From NCBI GenBank assembly GCA_030278955.1, contig JAOANR010000013.1:45358191-45422190 (forward strand): a stretch of 64,000 nucleotides of DNA. Reading direction: 5' to 3'. This document shows, one piece after another, positions 12,081 to 22,374 of the stretch. A program made the translations under genes and the position numbers. Positions within the stretch are counted from its first letter, which is position 1, and every line of letters begins with the position of its first letter. The notes beneath the pieces are model-generated. The model ran no database searches. It was not told the origin of the DNA and worked only from the letters and a program-made list of their open reading frames with translations. Source of the stretch: Hygrophila difformis (Eukaryota > Streptophyta > Magnoliopsida > Lamiales > Acanthaceae).

Positions 12081-12303
12081 AGAGATGCAACATGCATATG
12101 CAAATGATACTTCCCCCCAATAATAATTTAATGCACCATATATATTTTTCCCATGGGTTTTAAAATAAAATTTCTCCATGGAAATAAAAATTTAAAATTT
12201 AAAATAATAGTCAAATATTAATAATAGTTTAAAAATAATAATGGTTTTAAAATAATAGTTTAAAAATAGTAATGGTTTAAAAATAATAGTTTAAAAATAG
12301 CCG

Positions 12304-12316
12304 GGCTCTGATACCA
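12304..12316 (-). other. Primer-binding site, initiator tRNA-Met
   Basis: Minus-strand TGGTATCAGAGCC begins three bases inside the 5' LTR end. This is the standard complement of the 3' end of plant initiator methionine tRNA. Confidence 0.93.
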
Positions 12317-12319
12317 ACT

Positions 12320-15123
12320 TGTAACACCCCGGCTTTTGGTAACCCAGGTCGGGATGTCACCGCCACATCTCCCTAGTAAGACACGGTTCCTCCGAGCTTA
12401 CTAAAGAGATGCAAGGCTAGGTATTGCAGTGTTTAAAACATTTATAGCATTCAAAATAGCCCATACAATATAATTCAAAATTAATAATAGCATAGCGCAG
12501 CGGAAATATTTAGTTTAGTACAGTATCGCAGCGGAAAATATAAAAAGGGCCGACATGGCCAAAACACGGGTTAAACAGGCCCGTTCATAATGTAGTCTAC
12601 GTACGAAATTTAAAAACAAAATAAAAGTTCCCAAAATCACATGCATGATTCGTGCTCACACATGCTCATTCCACATATTCTGTAAAGAAAGGAATAAAAA
12701 TGGTTTTGATCAGCAAAATTGCTGAGTAAGTTAACACATGCATGATCGTAGGGTTTAAAAGCCATAACTTTAATAATTTAACAAAAGCATGATAATAACA
12801 TAATATTTGATTTCATTTAATCCATATCATATAGCACAATCTATCTCAGGCTCTATTTAATAACACATATCACATGGTTTAATCATAAAAGCCATAATTT
12901 TAAATAAAGCATTTAAATAATTTAATTGGACAACAATATAATTTAGTCTAGTTCAATTTAATTTAGAATCCCCGTTACATTCCCGATTTGGTATTTCAAG
13001 TTTCACGATAGAAATCGCGATGTCAACAAGTTTAGCCGGTAGTCCGGCGGCCGCAGCCGTATCAGCCATACCCAGTACCACTCCGGAGCCTCGGAAACCC
13101 ATACGGATATTCACGAGAGTGTAGGCTCTAAGTTTCGCCGTTTTGGCAATATCACATTTCAAGTATAGCGCGCGGGGTCACCATCGTCCATTACGGCACG
13201 AAGTGAATCGTTAGGGGGCACCCTGCAGAGCACTCACCCCTAATTTTAATTTATCAAGTTTGTAAGGGGATTTAGTTTTTAAAATCTGCCTTCCAATGTA
13301 TTAATTTAGAGATAATATCTCAATTCGTTTCAACCCTAAAGGTTAATTCCATGTTTCAACAAGATTTCAAAATTTCGGTCGGTAAATCATAGTTTACTCC
13401 AAAATTCGTCTAAAACCAGATTTAATTCCAAAAATTCCAAAATTTCATATCTGACTCGGAAACATCAAGATCTACAACTTTCGTGTTTTAACTTTTTCAA
13501 TCCGAGATACCTAAGTAGGTCAAAAACGCCAATTTTCACATAAGAAGAAATCTGTCCGAGTTTAATACATCACAGATCAAAGATTTCAATTTCTACCCCA
13601 TCAATTCAACTCCAAATTTAATGAAATTTGACAGGGATCATCTTAAGACATTTATCTACAACTTTCATGTTCGGCCAAAGATCTAAAACAGCCTAGATCC
13701 TATGTCAAAAATGTGATCAAGATCATTCCTAAGTTCTGTCCAAGATTTCAAGAACTAGGTTCAAACAGTTCGGTTTCGACAGGTTTTCACATATCAAATC
13801 AACTCCAAAAATTCTCAAATTTTTACAGTAGCTAGGTCTAAGTCTTAGGAACGTTTTTCGTCTTTTAAGTTTTTCCGTTTGAGTTCGTTTTAAAGGTCGG
13901 AAAAATTCAACAATTCTGTTGCGTCGGTAGGAAAACAAAAGTGGACAGATTTATGATTCTTGTCAAAACTTTTAGGTTTCGAATGTTTTAAAATCTCCCA
14001 AAACCATGTAAGGTTAACTTACAGTGTCTATGAACGTCGGGAATGTCCAATTCGGAGGCGTGGCTTCCAGATCACCGTTTCTCCTCTCCGTTCGTCGGGT
14101 TCTACGATCTAGATTCGATACGGGGGTGTAGAAAGAAAAAGGAGATGATTAGGATTCGTTTTCGAATCGTTTATTGAATAAAGATTAGACCGAGACTTAC
14201 CACGACTATGGAGATCTGTAGAGAAACTCGTCCAACAGCGTTCGTCTTGGTTTCGTGCCTCCGACGACTCCGGATTTAGGGTTTCAAACGTATAGAATGT
14301 TTTAGGGTTTTGTAACCTTGTTCGGGGCTCCCAAGGGGCTTATTTATAGAATTCTCAATCCCTAGGGCGTCCACAACCGACCTAAAGGTCTGGAGTCGAG
14401 AGATGTTCAACCGAAAGTCGAAAAATCCGCGTTCGGGTGAGAGATTCACGCAACAAACGAATCTGTGAAGTGGCGCGGTCGTGGCGCGCTAAAGCCACTT
14501 CACCGCGCGGCCACCGCGCCGACTTCGCCTGGACTTCGGTCCGGGCGGGTCGTGCGATCCGTCGTGCTTTTCCGCCTCTCTTTCGGGTTTCTATCCCTCT
14601 ATGCTCCCGAATTCCGATTTCCGGGGTATATTCGGGTTCATACTTTCTCTCTAATTTTATTCTCAGTCTAATTGGATGTTTTGGACTCGAATACTCGAGT
14701 TCATTAGTGTCGGGTTTTGGTGTACCATTTATCCATCCTTTATTGAATTAAATTCTTTTAATTCCTTTTTAAGTAAAAATCTCATTTCTCATTTCCTTAT
14801 ATTTATTTATTTCTTTTATTTGCTGGATTTGTTTATTTATTTATAGTATTTATTTTATTTATTAATTATTTATTTAATTATTGTTTTATGTTATGTTGGA
14901 AAATTCTCGGGTATTACAGTCTACCCTCCTTAAGAATCAACTTCGTCCTCGAAGTTGTGTTTCGGCTTTTCTCGTCTCGTGCTAAGGTCTTGTGTTTGTT
15001 TTATTATGTTGTGACTGAACTTAGAATTAAACTTCTAAGCTGCCTACGTACCCGGTAAAGGGATCAAGCCATAACGTAGTTCAAAAGTTTACAAAAATGC
15101 ACGAAAAATTAGGGGGTATGACA
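12320..15123 (-). repeat. 5' LTR of the Ty3/gypsy element
   Basis: This LTR has the same TGTAAC...TGACA termini as the copy at 3801-6605 and drives transcription of the element on the minus strand. It matches that copy over its whole length, and the flanking TGGAA at 15124-15128 completes the target duplication. Confidence 0.96.
14341..14348 (-). promoter_or_regulatory. TATA box of the Ty3 5' LTR
   Basis: Minus-strand TATAAATA is followed by AGCCCCTTGGGAGCC. It is conserved in the other LTR at 5822-5829 and sits downstream of a GC-rich palindromic block at about 14465-14550. Confidence 0.7.
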
Positions 15124-15464
15124 TGGAACTTCAGCGTGATTCTTTCCAAATGCACTTCGGGTGTCATTATGGAATCATGCGGAGCATGGTCTGTCATTAG
15201 TTCCCAAAACTTCAGCATGTGATGGGAGAAGTCCCTTTCTATGTTCGTCAGAGCGGTTGATCTATCTGCAGGGGGATTTTTACGTCCCATCCGGGCCTCA
15301 ACGTTAGCTCAGCTTCAGTACCCTGGTCCAATGGAACACTGTACACGCTCATCAGAGCCTCCCTGAGCTTCTTAATCTGAGTCCTGTTTGCAGATGCTTC
15401 TACTGCTGCCTGATGCAGAGTACAATCGGGCAATCCAATAGCTGACTTAATCACTAGTTCATTC
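15124..15464 (-). pseudogene. Second exon, 5' part, of the LARD-borne gene
   Basis: The exon begins after a consensus acceptor (TTTTTCAG, exon base 15464) and reads NELVIKSAIGLPDC, then HQAAVEASANRTQIKKLREAL. A -1 shift within the A5 run near 15280 passes to the frame ADRSTALTNIERDFSHH and then VHLERITLKF. That frame runs into the Ty3 insertion at the TTC CA codons. Taking TGGAA once, it continues in frame into 3795 and below. No known domain is recognised in this N-terminal part. Confidence 0.6.
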
Positions 15465-16817
15465 CTGAAAAATATAGAAAGTATTAATTCCAATCAAGTT
15501 TTTATATATTTTTGAGAGTTGAGTTTCAAGCAAGAAACCAACATCCTCACATTTTGAGCTTTGCTCGAAATGTGAATTATTTGATTAATACTCAAAACAT
15601 TATCATAAGGCATATGCCATTAATTAATTAATTAAAAAAAGTCTAAGTCATTGGACTTAGATAATTTTTTAGTAGGCTATTGGGCCCAAAAAGTTTGCTT
15701 TTCCAATTTTATTAAACAAGCTCGAGGCACTTGTTGAAAATGGAATGAGATGATGATGATGGAATGGATAGCTCGAAAATGGAATGTGCAGTGGAGGCGT
15801 GGCGGGATGGATTTGCTATTTCCGGATTGTTTGGACTGTCATTGGACAGTTAAAACGTTCAAGAAAATGCAGACACTATTTTTAATTTTTGAAAAGGTTG
15901 ACTTGATTTTATTTAATGAAAAGTGGGATGTGTGTGGTCCCATTTTTGGATTTTGTAAAGAGGTAGCAGCTGAGGTGGCAAAATACTGCTACTTAACTCA
16001 CACTTTTTAGTTCCATTGGGAACAAAAACAACTTGTCAACCAAAATTCCTATCACTATTTTTGTCTTTTAGTGGAAAAGTGATTGGCCAAAGGGGCTTTG
16101 GTGTGCACAGACTGCCACAAACAACCACACACCACTTTTTACAGATTTGCCATACTGACCAACAGAGTTTGCCAAATATGAAATTGCATTGAATGTCTGA
16201 ATTGGCATGCAATATTCATGAACACAGCAAGGCAAAAACACAAGATCATACTCTCATCCTGGCTAAAACATGGAATCCAACATAGTTTCATGCTTCTCAT
16301 TGCTCGAAAGTAAGATTAACACAGCAATAGCATCAACATATTCAAAATACCCAAATGCTCATTGCCTCCTAACCTTCGGGTTTCAAATTTTGGCAAGAAA
16401 TTTCCACAGATTTAAGAAAAAGACAGAGCATGGATATTAAAACAAAATAAACCTAGGAACCTTAGAACTCAATGGTTCAATAATGGCGGCATCCGAGATC
16501 CATTGCCTCCTAAGTTCTCTAAAAAGTCCTAAGTTCAGAAATTAAACTGTCCCACAGTAATCGAACACTCCCCTGTTGACAAAATAACCTCCCCATCTTC
16601 CCATCATGCTCGGCCAACACCCAAACTAATCATAGAATCCACTCGAATACTGCCCACAACAAAGCATCCTCAAGAATGAACTCCAATAAGCAAATCAGAC
16701 CACGATAATGCACATTCATACATTTTTCAAGTTCTACACATCAAAAATTCCCAAAATCTCTAGACTCGCGAAAACAGGGGCTCGAGAATGCGCAAGAACT
16801 GGACAGAAAACACTTAC
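15465..16817 (-). other. Predicted intron of the LARD-borne gene
   Basis: This lies between the donor CTG|GTAAGTG (16818/16817) and the acceptor TTTTTCAG (15465). It is A/T-rich with no convincing coding sequence. The plus-strand ORF at 15750-16010 has no recognisable domain. An intron of about 1.35 kb implies that the gene is transcribed and spliced apart from the full-length element RNA, or that splicing is tolerated. Confidence 0.5.
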
Positions 16818-16861
16818 CAGGGCTCGGTTTTCTTAGGAGATGACGAAGACGAGGGTTCCAT
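16818..16861 (-). CDS. Predicted first coding exon of the LARD-borne gene
   Basis: ATG at 16861 opens the short peptide MEPSSSSSPKKTEP and ends in phase 2 at a strong donor (CTG|GTAAGTG). Joining to the acceptor at 15464 gives an in-frame W-N-E-L-V junction. A TATTTAAA box lies about 160 bp upstream. The exon is short, so the evidence is the matching phase, donor quality and position rather than homology. Confidence 0.5.
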
Positions 16862-17020
16862 TGGGTTTGCGAAAATCAGGCAGAGTTTCCCCCGAGTTTG
16901 GTGGTCGGAGTGTGCGAAGAACACGGTGGTGTGCTTCGGGAGAGGCGGTTTCGCGTACGAGAGATTTTTCCGAAAATTTCTAAGTGTAGAAGCGTGGGGA
17001 AGAAGAGGGAGGGGAAGGGG

Positions 17021-17028
17021 TTTAAATA
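17021..17028 (-). promoter_or_regulatory. TATA-like box before the LARD-borne gene
   Basis: Minus-strand TATTTAAA is followed by a C/T-rich initiator-like region (CCCCTTCCCCTCCC). It lies about 160 bp upstream of the predicted ATG and directly downstream of palindrome cluster 1. Confidence 0.45.
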
Positions 17029-17039
17029 CTAATGGGCCG

Positions 17040-17432
17040 GTCGCGGAACCCTAGCCCATTGTCGCGGAACGGGATTACGCGACCAGGCTCGGCGACATTA
17101 GAGGTGTCGCGGAATATGGGGCTTTGTCGCGGAGTCATGCACCGCGACAAAGTGTACCGCGACAAAGTGGCAATGAAGAATGGGGTGGTGTGCCCGTGTC
17201 GCGGAATAGGAGCTTTGTCGCGATGCAGTGCTCCGCGACAAGGACAAACAGAGTTCAGGGATGAGTGAGATTTTGTCGCGGAGTTGCACTTGGTCGCGAT
17301 GCTGGGCACCGCGACAAAATGGTTACTCCGCGACAACGACAAACAAGGGTTGATGATAAGGGAAACTTTGTCGCGGAGTTGCACTTGGTCGCGGAACGTT
17401 GTTCCGTGACAAAATGGTCATTCCGCGACAAA
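17040..17432. repeat. Palindrome cluster 1 (GTCGCGG / CCGCGAC words)
   Basis: About ten forward words GTCGCGG or GTCGCGA and about nine reverse words CCGCGAC or close variants alternate over 390 bp, typically as TTTGTCGCGGA...CCGCGACAAA. The block is CpG-rich in otherwise A/T-rich DNA. It sits in the LARD leader directly upstream of the TATTTAAA box. The stretch 17440-17930 shows no feature. Confidence 0.9.
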
Positions 17433-17932
17433 CTTTTTGAATTTTCAAATTTTCAACGGACTGGGCCCGAGTGTGATGTTGGGCCTGCGTCCATTTTATT
17501 TGGCTTGGACCTAAATGAATTCAGTCCAAGTAAATTCAAAACATTGGGCCATTATTTAAAATAATCTACTTGCATAAAATTAGGTTGGGTCAGTTCCATT
17601 TATCTGCGAGATTTATTCCGGATCTTAAATTCCTTTAAATTCCGAAAATAATTTCTCAGATTTGTGGAACTTTCCCAACCAAGAACTTGGTTTTCCATGC
17701 TTTTTTTGCTCCTTCTTTTTGGGTGGTTCCGAATTTTCTGCAAGACAGATGAATACCCATTAGGTTAGGTTTTCTCCTCAGTTCAACATCCTCACATTTA
17801 GAGTCTTGGTACTCTAAATGTTCAATTGATTTGAGGGTACTTTTTCTGTTCTGGATTAGATATTTTACATTAAACTAAACTAATCTATGAGTAATCAGGA
17901 ATGTAATTCTCTTAATAAACGACGCTGCATCC

Positions 17933-17950
17933 TCCCCGGCAACGGCGCCA
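17933..17950 (-). other. Primer-binding site, tRNA-Asp
   Basis: The plus strand reads TCCCCGGCAACGGCGCCA, the 3' end of plant tRNA-Asp including CCA. Its complement directly abuts the LTR end at 17951. Athila-type and many LARD elements use this primer. Confidence 0.9.
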
Positions 17951-18410
17951 TGAAACTTTTGACAAGTTTCACTAACACGAGCATATTTTTATAAGAAAGT
18001 ATACCAGGATTAATTTTATTAAAATGAAAAGAGTTATGATTCACAGGAAAGGGTTTAGGGATATATCAAGATTATTAGTCTTTTTATTACTCAAGTGTGG
18101 TGCTTTGGTTTCAAATGGCGCTGTGGTCCTCTCTGCCATGAAATGTTGACAAATCTCATGGCACAGCCGGGATAGGTTGACCTTCAGCCTGTCACACTGA
18201 GGATCCCCGGCAAATATGCCATGATACTTCTCATCAATTCTTGCCATAAGATTTCCTGCCATGAAACTTTTGACTGATTCCCACTACATGAGTATTTTCT
18301 GAAAAATCATGATCCTGGTTTATGTTTTATTTAATGAAACCAATTTATGATGGTGGAGTTGTGATTAGGGATATATTTATAAGTAGTCATGTTTTTATTG
18401 CTCGTGTTAA
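17948..18410. repeat. Duplicated LTR/primer-site junction segments
   Basis: The word GCCATGAAACTTTTGAC occurs at 17948 and 18258, with a variant at about 18135. The roughly 150 bp after each of the first two are alignable (AGGGATATAT, TAGTC..TTTTTATT). A decayed second primer-site complement (ATCCCCGGCAA...TGCCA) lies at 18203-18221. Confidence 0.7.
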
Positions 18411-20737
18411 GAAACTGTGCCCCCGAAAGCGCACGGTGTCAAAAATTGCAGTAATTTATAGTAAGACCGGATCGATCACTGGAGGATGTGCGATAGAAGC
18501 AGGGCCCACGTCGTTTTACTAAGATTTTCCACTCGGTTACTCGATTCAAGTGTGTGTTTGAATTAACAACTACTTGACAAAATTTAAACTAAGCTATGAA
18601 AGCAATTAAAATAAAGCAGATAAAATTATTCTAGAAAGCAAATTAAATTTAGTCTAACAAAGCAATTAAAATTATTCTAAGAAAGCGGTTAAAATTATCT
18701 AAGAAAGCAGATTTAAAATGAGACAGAAGGGACAGGAAGAAAATAATAAAGATTGGACAAGATTCAGATGAAACATAATTAAACTTCCATTTTGTTACGC
18801 AGATCTTTGCTTGGGATAATCCTTTCAGTTAGCTAATTCTCATGCTCTCTATACCATGTTCCCTTTAACAGACAGGTACTTACAGCAAGAGTTTACATGC
18901 TTTTAAGAAAATAAATTCTAAGATACCACAGATGCATAACTGCCCTTGCAATGGTATGTTATTTATCTGTGGTGGATAAGCAACACCTGACAAATCATTA
19001 GTTGAAGTGTCAAGTACCGCTATCATTCCCCCATGTCACGCCCAAAGATTCTAATTAAGCCCTGAACCATCCCTTAACTCTCAGTCCTAGTAGCAGTTAC
19101 GCAACTCTCAATACAACCGAGTGACCTCTAAAGAAAGCAGTTAAAAGAAAGCGATAAAGAAAGCATTTAAAACCCTATCACTCGGAGGTTTTTGAAAGTC
19201 TGACCCTGGTAGTAAAAGAAAGCCCCCAGTCAGAATGAATGGGTGTGGATCAAGAATTCCCTATTCTCGGTGAACCGCTCGCAGTGTTCACTTCCCGTCG
19301 GGTGGTTATGAGATACAAACTAATGAAACGAACTAATAAATTAGTTCGTTCCGGATGCACTCACTCAAGACTTCAAAAATAGGCTTTGGCAGAAGAGGAT
19401 AGCAGTTGAAAGAATACTCAACCCTACCTTAGAAAATAACCAAGGCCCGAATGTTGTTCCTCTAGTATTATCTATCACACCTTATCGGAATCCAAGTGAA
19501 ATCTGATCCAGTGCAATATTTAATATAAGATTTCCAACAAACAGCAATTTTGGAAAATAATAAATCTGAAAATCATTCCCTATCAGGTACTAGACTCTCA
19601 ATTAAAACATAGATCCTTTCAGTCTAGGTGAGACCTAATCGCTGACTCTGCTTCTAATTTCCCAAAATCGACCCCCAGTCGGATATGAATTAATCATAAC
19701 TGTCGAATTTATCCCTTACTCAGATCCGGATTTTATAAAGGAATTTTTGTTGGAAATTTATTATGAAACATCTGATTATAAAATCAAGACTTCTATGTCC
19801 AAGGGAAGGATCCCAAAATAATATGACCACAATATCTACATAATAATATCATGCATAAATTTATAGAGAAGTGTAAAATAAAATAACCCAAAATATAAGG
19901 TGGGTTTAGACAGAATGTGAAACACAGAGATGAAATAGCCGGAGATGAGAAGAATTTATTTGGCTAAAAAGATGACAAAAATAATCAGGATAATCCGGAC
20001 TGCAAACATCTGCTGTCCAGGTCCTGATTATTCCAGGTGGGATGATTTTTAGACAGTGGAATGCCTCAAATGACAGTTGCCGCCGTCATCTCAGACTCCA
20101 CTATCTGTGAATTTGGATAAAAACCCACATGTTCTATCACTGCAATAATTATTAGATGACATTGGCAAATATCATCTAATATTACTACAGCTCCAGATTC
20201 GGGTTTGAAATTAAAATAAAGAAAAGAAAACTGTATCCGGATAGGAGTCAGCTGAGCAGCTATTATAATCCCGGATGGACGAACCGCCAAGGCTTCCACC
20301 GGCCACTATCCAGACCATGCAAAATAACATCTAATAATTAATATACAGACCACGAGCTAGTTATCCGTGTGGGAATACCCGCCAACATTAGTCTGTTATA
20401 TCTCTTATTAGCTGTTTCACACAACACAGAAAAGACAAAATAAATAAAGAAAAATATTTTTGGGCCATCTTGTATGAGAGACATTGGTTTCTCATGCAAG
20501 GGTATGGGATTAAATCCATGATTACTCTTTACGGTCTAAATAATCTCTCATTCCGTAATTAATTAATTAATTACAGTCCGGATTATATACTTAGATCATT
20601 AGAGTTTAATCATTTGTAGAAGAATCTTTTAATGGGAAATTGAACAAAGTTCTTTATATCAAATTAATCATGGGTTGAGATCATTTCAATTAATTAATGG
20701 AGTGAGGTGAAGAGTAAAAGTTTGGCAAAAAGGTGCC

Positions 20738-21113
20738 ACCTTGTCGCGATGCAGAGTTTGTGTCGCGGAGCGTGGCTCCGCGACAAAGGTTTCGCGACAA
20801 AGGGGTGGGAAATAAGGGGAATGGAATTTTGAAAATTAGGGTTTGCTTTGTCGCTAAGTAAAGAATTTTGTCGCGGAACGTGGTTCCGCGACAAGGGGGC
20901 ATAGCGACAAAAAGGTTGAAAATTGGACAAGGCATAATTCTTGTCGCGGAACAAAAAAATTTTGTCGCGGAACGTGGTTCCGCGCCAAGGGTTGTTTCGC
21001 GACCAAGGGTTTTAAAATAATGGTTAACAAATGTTCTTTGGCACCTTTGTCACCAAAGCGTCATTTTGTCGCGGAACGTGGTTCCGCAACAAGAGTTGTT
21101 CCGCGACAAAGGT
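20738..21113. repeat. Palindrome cluster 2 in the LARD LTR
   Basis: This cluster contains a perfect palindrome at 20868-20894, with 12-bp arms TTGTCGCGGAAC / GTTCCGCGACAA around GTG. There are near copies at about 20750, 20960 and 21066, plus single half-sites. Confidence 0.9.
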
Positions 21114-21732
21114 GTATCCAGTACACATGTCAGAAAAGTAAAGTGGAACAGTGGCATGCATTATGTGTGATCTCCCCCTTTTCAGATTCAAAAGCTAAAC
21201 TAAGCTCAAAATGACAAAACAGAATAAGAATCTAGCTAGAACATGCTTGAACATAAAGGAAATGAAACAAACTTAAATCTTAAGAAACCCTAATCTGAGC
21301 TTGATCACCCATAAGTGTGCAACATTATCCCAAGAAAAAGTCACCAAGCAGTGACATTAAAATGCAAAACAAGGATCAAATGACCCAAGGAAAAACGAAA
21401 GCAGTAAGATCCATGGGGTGTGAGACCCATTTCATGATTTTGGGACACAAATGGATAATGTTTTCCCATATTATTAAACGGTGTTGTTCATACCCATGAT
21501 TTGGGTACCACAAACCCTTAAACAAAAGTTTAGAACAAGAAATAAGGTGTAAAACTGGCTATCTAACCAAAGTGCAATAAACTACATCTAGCTAGTGCAT
21601 GAATTAAATAATACAAGAAAAATCTAACTAAACTACCCTAAGCTAAACTAAACTACTGAACTTCCCACTTGTCTTCAAGAATGTGTATTTCTCTAAAATT
21701 CTTCCAACCTCTAGCTCAAAGGAAACACCTCA

Positions 21733-21740
21733 TATTTATA
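21733..21740 (-). promoter_or_regulatory. TATA box of the LARD LTR
   Basis: Minus-strand CTCTATAAATATGAGG contains TATAAATA. It lies 80-330 bp downstream of palindrome cluster 3 and in the expected U3/R position. Confidence 0.65.
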
Positions 21741-21810
21741 GAGGGGAAACCCTAAGCTCATGGGCCTTGATTTGAGCCCATTGTGTCTCAAGACATCACA
21801 CACATCACAG

Positions 21811-22061
21811 CTTTGTCTCGGAGCACCAAGTTTGGTCGCGGAATACACTGCATGTGGCAAAGCTTCTCGACTGGGTCTTGTGTCTCTAAAAATGCATCTT
21901 TGTCGCGGAATGGACCTTTGTCGCGGAACAGGGCATCGCGACAAAGGTATCGCGACAGATGGCTCTGGCTGGTCTTTTCCTTCATCTGAGCTTGCTTGGT
22001 CGCGGAACGTTCCTTTGTCGCGGAACCATGCATCACGACAAAGGGGCTTCCGCGACAAAGG
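21811..22061. repeat. Palindrome cluster 3 in the LARD U3
   Basis: At least ten GTCGCGG/CCGCGAC-type half-sites (for example around 21835, 21902, 21920, 21938, 22002, 22017, 22050) lie upstream of the LTR TATA box. Confidence 0.88.
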
Positions 22062-22374
22062 TGTTCCTGGGCCTGCTGGATTGGGCCAGATAGGCCGAAA
22101 ATGTTCTTTTTGTGGGCTTTTTCTCTCTTTTCCCATTTTTTCATTCCTTTTTCTTTTCTTTTCTTTTTCTCATGTTTTTGGATTTTTCTAACATAAATAT
22201 GTAATAAAATTACATATTTATGCCTTTTTCACACCAGCTTATTATTTTTACAATTATGCATAAATCAGTCCAATTCGACTGCTTTCTTACTTAATGTAAG
22301 ACCGGAATGCGATCAAATGCCCGTTTAAGACACGGAAATGGATTGAAAATAATGGTCATTTCTGGCCATTATCA

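Larger units (their letters stand above)
3801..15123 (-). mobile_element. Full-length Ty3/gypsy LTR retrotransposon, probably chromovirus type
   Basis: This is an 11.3-kb element bounded by TG...CA LTRs of about 2.8 kb. A perfect 5-bp target-site duplication TGGAA sits at 3796-3800 and 15124-15128. In minus-strand order it has LTR, primer site for initiator tRNA-Met, a small leader ORF, gag with a CCHC knuckle, protease, reverse transcriptase, RNase H, integrase with a C-terminal chromodomain-like tail, polypurine tract and LTR. About sixteen differences between LTRs were seen by eye, so insertion is recent. In-frame stops (10243, 9658) and a small deletion with frameshift (7813) break the polyprotein. 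The Del/Tekay-like lineage is inferred from the integrase tail. Confidence 0.96.
1..22374 (-). mobile_element. LARD-like giant LTR retroelement (5' part), interrupted by a Ty3 element
   Basis: The element is read on the minus strand. Its outer 5' end is at 22374, where minus-strand TGATAATGG follows the copia coding sequence abruptly. Its 5' LTR runs 22374 to 17951 and ends in TTTCA. It is followed directly by an 18-base match to the 3' end of plant tRNA-Asp (17933-17950). The leader, a spliced gene (from 16861) and a long open frame then run to position 1, so the 3' LTR lies off the window. A Ty3 element (3801-15123) was inserted later. The 4.4-kb LTR, tRNA-Asp primer site and absence of gag/pol in about 6.6 kb of internal DNA fit the LARD or Athila-derived class. 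This assignment is inference; the boundaries are seen directly. Confidence 0.75.
17951..22374 (-). repeat. 4.4-kb 5' LTR of the LARD-like element
   Basis: The plus-strand ends are TGAAACTTTTGAC (at the primer site) and CCATTATCA (at the copia junction), giving TG...CA termini. A TATA box at 21733-21740 (minus) places the U3 at about 21,770-22,374 and leaves an unusually long R/U5 of about 3.7 kb. It contains palindrome clusters 2 and 3, an array of AAAGCAATTAAAAT-like words (18595-18720) and no protein-coding frame with recognisable domains. The second LTR is outside the window, so the ends rest on termini, primer site and the copia breakpoint. Confidence 0.8.

Noticed and set aside
17022..17564. 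ORFs across palindrome cluster 1 on both strands
   Set aside because: The encoded repeats simply follow the CGCGAC words; no start context or domain supports translation.
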